Below, piece by piece: positions 34,237 to 42,720 of a stretch of 57,315 nucleotides of DNA. The notes below the pieces were generated by a model. That model saw nothing but the letters and a program-made list of their open reading frames with translations, made no database searches and was not told where the DNA came from. Location of the stretch: NCBI GenBank assembly GCA_017939795.1, contig JAGBAA010000063.1, forward strand, positions 1 to 57,315, written 5' to 3'. The number at the start of each line of letters is the position of its first letter. The first letter of the stretch is position 1. Origin of the DNA: Thermoguttaceae bacterium (lineage in GTDB: Bacteria; Planctomycetota; Planctomycetia; Pirellulales; Thermoguttaceae). Position numbers and translations under genes: made by a program.

Positions 34237-36333
34237 ATGAAAGAAATCGATCCCTTCCTGAATGGAGCAAGTGAAACAGCCGCCGGTTTTGAAAGCTGGG
34301 GAGAGTGGCTTTTTGCCCGCCAGCAGCAGTGTTCGGAGTGCACCGACCCCTACGATGACCGACATTTTCAGGATGATGTTGATGAAGACGATTACTGCGG
34401 GATCCGTTCACTGGTCCGTGAGTCCATCCAAAACTCCCTCGATGCACAGGACCCGGAAAGTACGGAACCGGTTCGCGTTCTGTTTCGGATCGGCACACTG
34501 AACTGGGATGAAGAAAATCAGAAACGGATCCATTCCCTTTTTGCCCGCCTGGAAGGACCGCTGAAAGAATTTGGATTCTCTCTGCAGGATGGAATGCGCC
34601 AGCCAATGAAATATCTTGTCTGCGAGGACTTCAATACCATCGGGCTGAATGGTTCTGTGGACCGTATCATCCGGCAATCCGAACCGAATGCTGCCGAGGA
34701 ACACTTTTACTGGTTCTGGCGCAACTCCGGACGCAGCGGGAAACGCGGCGGTACTGGACGCTGGGGACTCGGGAAAACGGTCTTTAACGCGGCCAGTCTC
34801 GTCCATACACGATTTGGTCTGACGCTGAGAAAATCGGACCGAAAACGCTTTCTGATGGGGAAATCGGTCCTCAAGCTCCACGAATTTGAAGGAAATCACT
34901 ACGAGGCCTACGGTTTCTGGTGCCGCAAGGATGAAAATTGCGATCCGCAGGCTGACCGCATGCCGCTGCCGGTCGATGATGAGACCGCAATTCAGGAATT
35001 CAGCCAATTTTGGGGATTGACGCGAACAAATGATCCGGGCCTTTCGCTCGTCGTGCCGTTCCTCCAAAATATTTCCCCCAAACGCCTCGTTCAGCTGACG
35101 ATCGGCAACTATTTCGTGAAGATACTCCAAGGGGAACTGACTGTTGAGATCCACGGTGAAGGAAAACCGATCTTGATCAACGCCCAAACAATGAACTCGC
35201 TCGTGAAGAAATATTTCGACCCGAAAAAGGAAAATGGAAAAACGCTGAATCGCTTCATCTATTTTGCCGAAAATCTGGAACTTTTCCAAAAATGCCTTGG
35301 CGGTAAAGTTTTGGTCCGAGAAATTGAGATCCCCGGCGAGAACGTTCCGAACGAGCCTCTTCTAAAGAATGCGATGGGGAGTGCGCTGACTTCCTGGCGT
35401 GAAGAATTCTTTCTCGGCAAGATCCTGGGTTTTCGGCTCCGTTTTCGTCTGCCTCATTCGGAAGAAAACGATCTTTGGGGGTACGGTACGGTCTTTATTC
35501 AGAAAGACGCGAATGCAAAAAAAGATGATTTTTATTTCACCCGAAACGGCATGCTGCTTCCCAAGCCCAAAGGAGTTCCCGGTATCCGCGGCCTGTTTCT
35601 TGCAGATGAATCTGATCCGGACGATCATCTCTCACGTTTTCTTGGCGACTCGGAAGAACCTGCGCATGAAAACTGGGAATCTCAGCGTCTGGAAGGAAAA
35701 AAATGGCAAAGAGGCTTCAAAGGCCGTGTGGGTTTTGTCGCCAACATCGCCAAAACACTCAACAAGATCCTTCAGTTTGAAAACCGCAAGGCAGACCTGA
35801 ACGCATTCGCCTCCTTTTTTCCGGATACGCGCAATATTTCCGCATCAGCAGGAAAAGCGAACAGTTCCATTGCCCGCAGTAAGGAGAAACTGAAAGAAGC
35901 CCCAGGCCCCTTGATCCGCAAATGGTACGAGATCCAAAAACAAACGGGAGGATTCCGGATCTGCTCGACGGGAATGCCCATTCCGCCCAATGCCGCGCTG
36001 GAGATCGAAGCCGCATACTATGTCGAAAAAGGGAATCCGTTCCGGAGCTGGAACGAACTGGACTTCAGTTTCTACAAAAAAATCAATCAAAAAAACACGG
36101 CATCCTGCAGACTGAATGAAAAAACATTCCGTTTTTCTTCTGAAAACGCAAACTGCCTGATCCCCTCACTTGCGCAGGGAATCAAGGGAAATGTTTTGAA
36201 GATCCAGATCCTGCCGTCAGAGAAATTCAGCTTCAAGATCTCCGGATTCGATCCCAATCGCGACGTTTACGTCGATGTGCGCGACATTTCCAGCGAAGAG
36301 GAAGAGGACTTGAACGAAGCCAGCCTCCATTGA
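34237..36333 (+). CDS. GHKL (MORC/Hsp90-like) ATPase of a putative defence cassette
   Basis: 698 residues. The N-terminal Bergerat ATP-binding fold is shown by the N box VRESIQNSLDAQ (E62, N66, D69), the G1-like box CEDFNTIGLNG near 129-139 and the Gly-rich lid GGTGRWGLGKT at about 171-181. These are the hallmarks of gyrase/Hsp90/MutL/MORC ATPases; the lack of kinase or topoisomerase parts favours the MORC-like group known from restriction-type systems. The remaining ~450 residues are unrecognised, with a possible transducer domain at 200-330. It is followed at 33 and 25 bases by two unknown genes, so the three are co-transcribed. No methylase, helicase or nuclease gene is adjacent. Ribosome site weak. 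Confidence 0.72.
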   Translation: MKEIDPFLNGASETAAGFESWGEWLFARQQQCSECTDPYDDRHFQDDVDEDDYCGIRSLVRESIQNSLDAQDPESTEPVRVLFRIGTLNWDEENQKRIHSLFARLEGPLKEFGFSLQDGMRQPMKYLVCEDFNTIGLNGSVDRIIRQSEPNAAEEHFYWFWRNSGRSGKRGGTGRWGLGKTVFNAASLVHTRFGLTLRKSDRKRFLMGKSVLKLHEFEGNHYEAYGFWCRKDENCDPQADRMPLPVDDETAIQEFSQFWGLTRTNDPGLSLVVPFLQNISPKRLVQLTIGNYFVKILQGELTVEIHGEGKPILINAQTMNSLVKKYFDPKKENGKTLNRFIYFAENLELFQKCLGGKVLVREIEIPGENVPNEPLLKNAMGSALTSWREEFFLGKILGFRLRFRLPHSEENDLWGYGTVFIQKDANAKKDDFYFTRNGMLLPKPKGVPGIRGLFLADESDPDDHLSRFLGDSEEPAHENWESQRLEGKKWQRGFKGRVGFVANIAKTLNKILQFENRKADLNAFASFFPDTRNISASAGKANSSIARSKEKLKEAPGPLIRKWYEIQKQTGGFRICSTGMPIPPNAALEIEAAYYVEKGNPFRSWNELDFSFYKKINQKNTASCRLNEKTFRFSSENANCLIPSLAQGIKGNVLKIQILPSEKFSFKISGFDPNRDVYVDVRDISSEEEEDLNEASLH

Positions 36334-36366
36334 AATCAATGCCCGTAAAAATAAAACAGAAAAACG

Positions 36367-37134
36367 ATGAAAAAACGCATCAACAGCACTCAGCGTAAAA
36401 AAATCACGCGCGACAGGATCCAGATCACGGTCAGGGAAGACGCGTCCTTTGACCTGAAACTGGATCTGCGTGAAATGCAATTCCCCAGAGACGCCCGAAT
36501 TATCGTGGAAGCGACCTGCGCAGGAAACGCGGAAGTAAAACGATTTGACGACATTGGGATCCTGAAAGATTTTCGCGGCGATATCGTGACCTGCGAAAAC
36601 ACGCTTAGTCCGTTTCGTGCCAATAATTTCACTTTTACTATTAAAATCGTTGACGTTCAGGAAGAAATCGGCAAGATCCTCGGTTTCGCAAAGATCTCTG
36701 CTTCTAAAAAAGGCGGAGCGAGTCTGATCGCGCTTGAAGTTTCCGATCAGCTGGATCACATTCCATGGCAGCTTGACCTTGATGGAGATCTTCCGGTACT
36801 TCTGGTGAATGAGAAGTATTTGGGACTGGCCCGCCACCTGGAATCAGACCCGGTACTTCAGGCACTCATTCTGCCGGGAGTCTTTCGTGAAGTCATTTTA
36901 AACGCCATCGAAGAACAGGATCCGGAGGACGATGAGCAGGTCTGGAATCATCTTCTCCGGCTGGCGGCAGAGATCCACCCTGAAAAGCTGCCGCTGCCTG
37001 AAGATGAAGACGAAGAGGAACAGAAACAGTGGGTAAAGGACGTCGTGAATGCATTCTGCGGGAAGAATCATTTTCTTGAGGTATTTCAGAAAAGCGGTTG
37101 GGCCGATGCGGAAGCAAATGACGATCAGCGGTGA
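36367..37134 (+). CDS. unknown partner of the GHKL ATPase
   Basis: 255 residues, not recognised. The N-terminal 160 residues look beta-rich (DRIQITVRED, FDLKLDLRE, ARIIVEA, FTFTIKIVDV, PVLLVNEKY) and the C-terminal part helical and strongly acidic (PLPEDEDEEEQK). No catalytic motif or membrane segment is seen. Position between the ATPase and the downstream gene, with gaps of 33 and 25 bases, says it works with them. It could be a structural or substrate-recognition subunit. Confidence 0.65.
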   Translation: MKKRINSTQRKKITRDRIQITVREDASFDLKLDLREMQFPRDARIIVEATCAGNAEVKRFDDIGILKDFRGDIVTCENTLSPFRANNFTFTIKIVDVQEEIGKILGFAKISASKKGGASLIALEVSDQLDHIPWQLDLDGDLPVLLVNEKYLGLARHLESDPVLQALILPGVFREVILNAIEEQDPEDDEQVWNHLLRLAAEIHPEKLPLPEDEDEEEQKQWVKDVVNAFCGKNHFLEVFQKSGWADAEANDDQR

Positions 37135-37159
37135 CGGATCGCGAAAGGAAACATGAAAA

Positions 37160-37915
37160 ATGAGACTCAGAAGACTGAATGAAGCAGGGATCTCCCGTTT
37201 TCGTGAACTGCTCGACGTGCTCCGTCAAACTCCGGAAATGGACATCGCGCACTGGCAGTCCGTACTGGAAGACCCGAAATTGACGGAACTTCATGAAGAA
37301 GATGCCGATATGCCGGAGCAGAAATTCACCAAACGATGGGAATTTACCGATATGTTCCGCGAACGCCTTGGACACTGCGATTCTCAGAGCTTTCAGAACG
37401 ATGCCGGAATGTGGGCGTGGCTCTCCATGTTCTATTTCGATTCCATCTGCCCGAAAAATGCCTGCGGAACAAGAAAGGTTTTGGAGAACAAAGCATATAT
37501 TTTTATTCCAAAATCCCGAGACAGTCTCAAACACCTCCTTTATGATTTTTGGCAGATCAGCAACTTAGCCATAAAATATCAGTCTGAAAAATATGCACGG
37601 ATCTGGTTAGATGAATCCATCAACAGTATTGGGCTTTTTACCGCCGAAACGATGAAACGCCTCTCCCTGACGCGCCTGCCCTGCTTTTTCGAACTGATCT
37701 ACCGGCTTTACTGGGATGAACAGATGGACTGTCTGCGTCCCGGTATCTTGAAAACGCGAAAAGACGACGTCCGCTGCGGTGACCTGACGCACCGTCTGCC
37801 AAGTGTCCTGAATCAGCTTGCGGTCAACTATGATCTGCAAAATCTCACAGCCGAGCAGCTGATCCCGCTTCTTGGACCGGAGTTCCTTCCGGATAAAGTC
37901 GGCACGAAGCCATAG
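37160..37915 (+). CDS. DUF6339-like protein, third gene of the GHKL cassette
   Basis: 251 residues, mostly helical. WAWLSMFYFDSICP and the following Tyr/Phe-rich LKHLLYDFWQI, with a C-terminal PSVLNQLAVNYDLQNLTAEQLIPLL, resemble proteins annotated as DUF6339, which I recall from defence-type gene clusters beside ATP-binding proteins; this match is from memory and tentative. No nuclease motif is evident. It closes the cassette; about 120 bases later the btaA promoter begins. Confidence 0.5.
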   Translation: MRLRRLNEAGISRFRELLDVLRQTPEMDIAHWQSVLEDPKLTELHEEDADMPEQKFTKRWEFTDMFRERLGHCDSQSFQNDAGMWAWLSMFYFDSICPKNACGTRKVLENKAYIFIPKSRDSLKHLLYDFWQISNLAIKYQSEKYARIWLDESINSIGLFTAETMKRLSLTRLPCFFELIYRLYWDEQMDCLRPGILKTRKDDVRCGDLTHRLPSVLNQLAVNYDLQNLTAEQLIPLLGPEFLPDKVGTKP

Positions 37916-38037
37916 AATGAAGACGAAGGTTCTCAAATCATGGCTTAAAATCGGACAAAAACCAGTTTTTTGCCCCAAAACCAGAAGAGAATCCGCTTAA
38001 TTTATGAAAAGTAGTGAAAATTTATGGGCAGTACTCC

Positions 38038-38065
38038 TTGAAAAAAAGTACAAGCTGGATATAAT
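38038..38065 (+). promoter_or_regulatory. promoter of the btaA operon
   Basis: TTGAAA (38038-38043), 16-base spacer, TATAAT (38060-38065). A second -10-like TATGAT lies at 38071-38076. Confidence 0.75.
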
Positions 38066-38146
38066 TAGAATATGATAGTGTAAAAATACGCGAATTTTTT
38101 CAATTTGCCAGAAACCCGATTTACCAAGACATACAGGAATCATAAA

Positions 38147-39337
38147 ATGTCGTTTTCCGAAAAAATCAATTCCAAAGTCTTCCGTCATGTGCACGGCAAC
38201 AATCTCGTCTACAATATTTGCTGGGAAGATCCAAGAATTGATCATGAGATGCTGAATCTTCGTCCCGAAGACAAAGTTCTGGTCATCACCAGTGCCGGAT
38301 GCAATGCGCTGGACTATATTCTCAAAGGCTGTGATCATGTCTACGCCGTCGACATGAACTATCGTCAGAATGCCGTTCTCGAGCTGAAAAAAGCCGCCGC
38401 CAAACTTCTGGACTATGAAGACTACTGGCAGCTGCTCGGTGAAGGCTGGCATCCGGAAGCCAAAAAACTGTACCGTGAAACGCTCCGGGACGCTCTTCCG
38501 GAAGAATCGCAGAAATTCTGGGATCAGAAACTCTACTATTTCCAGAATTCCAAGGTTCCGTACTACTGGCACGGCACCGCCGGTTATTTCGCCCGGTGGA
38601 TCAACTGGTACATCAAGGTGAGCGGCTGCCGCAAGGCCGTCAACGAACTTCTCGAAGCCAAAACGATCGAAGAGCAGCAGGAGATCTACCGTACAAAACT
38701 GGAAAAGAAATTCTGGACGCGCACGCTCCGCTGGTTCCTGAACCGCGACACGACGCTCGCGATGCTTGGAGTTCCGCTTTCGCAGCGTATTCAGGTCGAA
38801 TCGCAGTATGAGGGACAGATCGCACTCTTCATGCAGGACTGCCTGGAAGCGGTCTTCTGCAAGCTGCCGATCCACGACAACTACTTCTGGCACGTGTACA
38901 TGACCGGGCATTACACCAAAACGTGCTGTCCGGAATATCTCACGGAAGAGAATTTTCTTAAGCTCAAAAACGGCATGGCCGACAACGTCACGACGTACAC
39001 GGCATCGGTCGAGCAATTCCTTCTGGAGCACGATGTCGAGATCTCCCGCTTCATCCTTCTCGACCACATGGACTGGCTGGCGAACAATATGTTCGAGCGT
39101 CTGGTGGGCGAATGGGAAGCGATCCTCAAACGGGCGGCTGCCGACACGCGTATTCTCTGGCGTTCCGGCGGATTCCGGACCGATTTCCTCGAAAAAGTGG
39201 AGATCGATTTCGGAAAAGGCGTGAAAGAAAAAATCACCGACCACTTCAAAATGTATCCGGAAGAAACGGCCCGTCTGCATGAATTGGACCGTGTGCATAC
39301 TTACGGAAGTTTCCACGTCGCGGATCTGATCCGCTAA
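38147..39337 (+). CDS. btaA: BtaA-like AdoMet:diacylglycerol 3-amino-3-carboxypropyltransferase
   Basis: 396 residues of the DUF3419 family. Seen: the N-terminal NLVYNICWEDPRIDHEMLNL, the AdoMet-binding VLVITSAGCNALDYIL and VYAVDMN, and the central NYFWHVYMTGHY. BtaA transfers the aminocarboxypropyl group of S-adenosylmethionine to diacylglycerol, the first step of the betaine lipid DGTS, a phosphorus-free membrane lipid. The ATG at 38147 (GGA upstream) is preferred to an in-frame TTG at 38105. btaB follows 104 bases later. Confidence 0.9.
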   Translation: MSFSEKINSKVFRHVHGNNLVYNICWEDPRIDHEMLNLRPEDKVLVITSAGCNALDYILKGCDHVYAVDMNYRQNAVLELKKAAAKLLDYEDYWQLLGEGWHPEAKKLYRETLRDALPEESQKFWDQKLYYFQNSKVPYYWHGTAGYFARWINWYIKVSGCRKAVNELLEAKTIEEQQEIYRTKLEKKFWTRTLRWFLNRDTTLAMLGVPLSQRIQVESQYEGQIALFMQDCLEAVFCKLPIHDNYFWHVYMTGHYTKTCCPEYLTEENFLKLKNGMADNVTTYTASVEQFLLEHDVEISRFILLDHMDWLANNMFERLVGEWEAILKRAAADTRILWRSGGFRTDFLEKVEIDFGKGVKEKITDHFKMYPEETARLHELDRVHTYGSFHVADLIR

Positions 39338-39441
39338 ACGGAATGTTTTGAGGAAATTTCGGTTTCGAAAATCGTTTGATATTCGGATGCAGGAGTTTCG
39401 TTTCCTGGGGAACTCCTGCGGATCCGTTTAAGGGTAAATTC

Positions 39442-40182
39442 ATGAGTTTGGGTTCTGATTTCAAAATTTTGTACCACATGATCTTTCGTCACGGAAGCGG
39501 GAAAAGTCATGCGGAACGTCTCGACAGTTTCTATTCCGGTCAGGCCAGCGGATACGATGATTTCCGCAAACGTTTCCTGATCGGCCGTTCGGAAATGATG
39601 CACGCGGCCGCCCAAAACGCAGGTAAAGACCTCATTTGGGTCGATATGGGGGGCGGGACCGGTGCCAATCTGGAAAATATCCGCGACTTGATTCCTGAAT
39701 TGAAGAAAGTCTACGTCGTGGACCTCGCCTCCTCACTCCTGAAAGTCACGAATGACCGGATCGAGAAGAACGGCTGGACGAACGTAGAGGCAGTGGAAGC
39801 GGACGCCACAAAATTCACGCCGGCGGAAGGTTACGCCGACATCGTGACGTTCTCCTACTCCCTGACGATGATCCCGGACTGGTACGCGGCACTCGAAAAC
39901 GCGATGCGGATCCTCCGTCCTGGAGGAACGCTGGGGGTCGTGGACTTTTTTGTTTCGCGCAAGTGGCCGGAAGAAGGACATCAGAAGCACTCCTGGTTCA
40001 CTCGCAGTTACTGGCCGGTCCATTTCAGCACAGACAACGTGTTCCTCTGCAAAGACCATATGCCGTATCTTCAGCAGCATTTTGAGACGGTCCAGTGCGA
40101 CGAATCCTGGCTGAAGGTACCGTACATTCCGGTCTTCCGCGTTCCGTACTATATTTTCATCGGGAAAAAACCGGAAGCGTAG
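39442..40182 (+). CDS. btaB: BtaB-like N-methyltransferase of betaine-lipid synthesis
   Basis: 246 residues; class I methyltransferase. Motif I is WVDMGGGTGANLENI, motif II YVVDLASSLL, then a motif-IV region ADIVTFSYSLTMIPDW and LRPGGTLGVVDFF. Located right behind btaA, it would trimethylate the amino group of diacylglyceryl-homoserine to give DGTS. The ATG at 39442 is preceded by AAGG at good spacing. Alone it could be read as a ubiquinone-type methyltransferase; the context decides. Confidence 0.88.
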   Translation: MSLGSDFKILYHMIFRHGSGKSHAERLDSFYSGQASGYDDFRKRFLIGRSEMMHAAAQNAGKDLIWVDMGGGTGANLENIRDLIPELKKVYVVDLASSLLKVTNDRIEKNGWTNVEAVEADATKFTPAEGYADIVTFSYSLTMIPDWYAALENAMRILRPGGTLGVVDFFVSRKWPEEGHQKHSWFTRSYWPVHFSTDNVFLCKDHMPYLQQHFETVQCDESWLKVPYIPVFRVPYYIFIGKKPEA

Positions 40183-40229
40183 AGCTTTTCGGTTCTATTC
40201 AGTATCTTAGGAAGCGGCAGGACATAAAA

Positions 40230-41201
40230 ATGATCTCCATCGCACAAAGTCATGAGAAATGTGCCCGGATCTGTGCCGCTTCCGGATCGAATTTTATTGC
40301 AGCATTTCGTTTCCTCCCTCGTCGTGAAAGAATGGCGATGGAAGCGATCTATGCTTTCATGCGGACGGCCGACGACCTCGCAGATTCTGAAGCGTCTCTT
40401 TCCTGCCGGGAGGAGATGCTTCGCTGTTTTCGTGTCTTTTTTGAATCCTCATTGAATGCGTCCGTCGATCCTTCGGCTTCGGATACGTTTTCTTCTGAAA
40501 TTCCATCCATCACTTCTGCGGATGAGGATTGGAGACCGATTTTTCCGGCACTTCTGGAAGTGATCCGGCAGTACAGGATCCCTGCGCAGTACTTTTTTGA
40601 TGTTCTTGACGGAGTTCAGATGGACCTTGAGCCGAATTTTTTTCAAATGGCCAAGGAGCTGGAAACGTACTCCTACCGGGTCGCGTCGGCCGTGGGACTG
40701 ATCTGCCTTCACGTTTGGGGAGTTCCTCCGGAAGAGATCGCACCGGAAGCGCAAACTCCGATTTTTCAGGCTGCGGTATCGTGTGGAAAAGCGTTTCAGT
40801 GGACGAATATTTTACGCGATGTGCGCGAGGATGCCGAAAATGGACGATTCTATCTTCCACTGACGGATTTGAGAGACTCGGAGATTTTCAAAACCAGAGA
40901 GAGAATATCCCAAGCGGAGTTCGCCGCGAATGTGCAGAAACGGATCCTTTCCGGCGACACGGACCTGCTTCTTCCGGCGATCCAAAAAAATCTGAGACGG
41001 ACTGAGAAATTTTACCAGGAAACGGCACCGCTTTACTCCGCCATTCCACCGTCAAACCGACGTGTTTTTCAGCTCATGATGGCCGTCTACCATCGCATTT
41101 TTCTTAAAATTAGAAAAAATCCGGCCCAGATCTTCCAAAAAAGGATAAAACTGTCGAAATTGGAGAAGATTTTCCTTTATTTTCGCCTTCTTTTTGGTTA
41201 A
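40230..41201 (+). CDS. squalene/phytoene synthase family enzyme
   Basis: 323 residues. The two Asp-rich motifs of head-to-head prenyl synthases are present: MRTADDLADSE in the first third and LRDVREDAENGRFYLP in the second half. The family condenses two farnesyl or geranylgeranyl diphosphates. In bacteria with hopanoids or squalene this is HpnC or HpnD; phytoene synthase is an alternative and cannot be excluded without an alignment. It follows btaB by 47 bases in the same operon, giving a lipid-modification unit. The start at 40230 is supported by AGGA and similarity beginning at SIAQSHEKCARICA. Confidence 0.87.
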   Translation: MISIAQSHEKCARICAASGSNFIAAFRFLPRRERMAMEAIYAFMRTADDLADSEASLSCREEMLRCFRVFFESSLNASVDPSASDTFSSEIPSITSADEDWRPIFPALLEVIRQYRIPAQYFFDVLDGVQMDLEPNFFQMAKELETYSYRVASAVGLICLHVWGVPPEEIAPEAQTPIFQAAVSCGKAFQWTNILRDVREDAENGRFYLPLTDLRDSEIFKTRERISQAEFAANVQKRILSGDTDLLLPAIQKNLRRTEKFYQETAPLYSAIPPSNRRVFQLMMAVYHRIFLKIRKNPAQIFQKRIKLSKLEKIFLYFRLLFG

Positions 41202-41227
41202 AATTTGGAAAATTTGGACAGGCCCGC

Positions 41228-41255
41228 TTGCTTTGAGAAAAAATTCCGGTATACT
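41228..41255 (+). promoter_or_regulatory. promoter of the ECF sigma factor gene
   Basis: TTGCTT (41228-41233), 16-base spacer, TATACT (41250-41255), about 100 bases before the ATG. Confidence 0.65.
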
Positions 41256-41356
41256 TAAGGTTTGGCGGAATTGATGATTTAACGTGTCCGGGAATTTTTT
41301 CAAAATTCCTTTCCCAAAGAAATTCTCATGTGCAGGTCCAACCCGACGGAGTGAGC

Positions 41357-41986
41357 ATGACATCCCAACGTTCCAGAAAAAACGCAGATCCATCCATGAC
41401 GGACGAAGAATTGATGGAATTTTTCGTCACGACACAGGATGACTCTTTTCTTGAACAGCTCATTCGCCGATACGAGCAGGATCTGTACCATTACCTTCGG
41501 CATTTTCTTGGAGACGCTCAGCTTGCGGAGGATGTTTTTCAGGCTGCGTTTCTTCAGATCTATCTGAAAAGTTCTCAGTTTGAGCTGGGACGGAAATTTC
41601 GTCCGTGGCTCTACATGGTGGCGACCAATCAGGCGATCGATCTTCAGAGGCGGAATAAACGGCATCAGCACGCAAGTCTGGAAAAAAATGTTCAGATCTC
41701 CGGTGAAGAACTGGACGGGATCTCGCTTCTGGAGATCCTACCCGGCAATGTGCCGTCTCCGGAAGAACAGATCCAGAAAGAAGAGCACGCTCGGCAGATC
41801 CGAAATTGTGTCGATCAGCTTCCGGAATCGCTCCGAACTGTGCTGATCCTCATTTACTATGAGGGGATCAAGTATCGGGAAGTCGCGGAGATCCTGAATA
41901 TCCCGGTCGGGACAGTCAAAAGCCGGCTTCATACCGCAATCAAAAAACTGGCGCTGATGCTCCGAGGGATCGGCGAAAGTGAGTAA
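41357..41986 (+). CDS. ECF-type RNA polymerase sigma factor
   Basis: 209 residues. Sigma region 2: FLEQLIRRYEQDLYHYLRHFLGDAQLAEDVFQAAFLQIY and FRPWLYMVATNQAIDLQRR; region 4: LPESLRTVLILIYYEGIKYREVAEILNIPVGTVKSRLHTA with the helix-turn-helix. Start at 41357 from CGGAG six bases upstream; an in-frame GTG at 41330 is less likely. It is followed 199 bases later by a small anti-sigma-like gene. Planctomycetes carry many such pairs. Confidence 0.92.
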   Translation: MTSQRSRKNADPSMTDEELMEFFVTTQDDSFLEQLIRRYEQDLYHYLRHFLGDAQLAEDVFQAAFLQIYLKSSQFELGRKFRPWLYMVATNQAIDLQRRNKRHQHASLEKNVQISGEELDGISLLEILPGNVPSPEEQIQKEEHARQIRNCVDQLPESLRTVLILIYYEGIKYREVAEILNIPVGTVKSRLHTAIKKLALMLRGIGESE

Positions 41987-42185
41987 ATTTCTGCAAAAAA
42001 TGAATTTTTGTTTTTTTGGGGAAACCAAAATAAAATTCATTGCGTATTGTTTTAAACGCAGTCCTTTTGGCGAAACTGTTTTTTTCCGAAAGCCGGATCG
42101 GTTTTTGTAGAGTGCGCATGAAAATGACTGCGGGTAAAATTTTATTTTTTGAACGTATTTTAGTAGATTTTCCCGATCGGAGCAA

Positions 42186-42572
42186 ATGATGAAGACCTGC
42201 CAGGACGAAAATTTGATCATCGACTACATTTGCGGCGCATTGGATGAGCCGGAGGAACGGAGCGTTTCCCAACGGCTGATAAATGACCGTGAATTCTGCC
42301 AGTTTTATCGTCAGCTGCTCCAGGTGCTTCGGCCGATTTTAGGTGCTCGGCGAAACGAAGCGGATAATCGGGAAATTCGTGAAAGATCCACCGGGCTGGC
42401 TGCCCGGACGATCGCGAAATTGCATGATATTCAGATGCAAAAACCGGAGATCCTGCCGCGAAATGAAAGCCTGACCGAGACTCTCGTTGGTAATTTGACG
42501 GAAACTCGTCTGGGGATCCCCAGGAAAGACAAAACGGGAGAAAGAGCCAACGCGGAAATTTCCAGCCGCTGA
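42186..42572 (+). CDS. small soluble anti-sigma-like protein
   Basis: 128 residues. The N-terminal CQDENLIIDYICGALDEPEERSVSQRLINDREF resembles the anti-sigma N-terminal domain (Cys-x3-Leu then an acidic helix), but the HxxxCxxC zinc motif is not complete and no membrane helix follows; after a helical stretch the C-terminus is polar and probably disordered. Position behind the sigma gene supports an anti-sigma role. GGAG lies upstream; ATG at 42189 is an equally good start. Confidence 0.65.
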   Translation: MMKTCQDENLIIDYICGALDEPEERSVSQRLINDREFCQFYRQLLQVLRPILGARRNEADNREIRERSTGLAARTIAKLHDIQMQKPEILPRNESLTETLVGNLTETRLGIPRKDKTGERANAEISSR

Positions 42573-42614
42573 TCCACCCTGGCACCTGACGCTGCATGTG
42601 CCGCACCGCCCATC

Positions 42615-42645
42615 AAAAAAGCCTCCATTTTCGGAGGCTTTTTTA
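42615..42645 (+). terminator. bidirectional terminator between anti-sigma gene and rng
   Basis: GCCTCC and GGAGGC arms (42621-42626, 42633-42638) with A run before and T run after. Confidence 0.9.
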
Positions 42646-42720
42646 TTTTCGCAGAACGTTCTTCAATGCTCCCAAGGCCAAAACCGTCTCAGAAGCATCT
42701 CTGAACCGTCTCAAAAGGCA

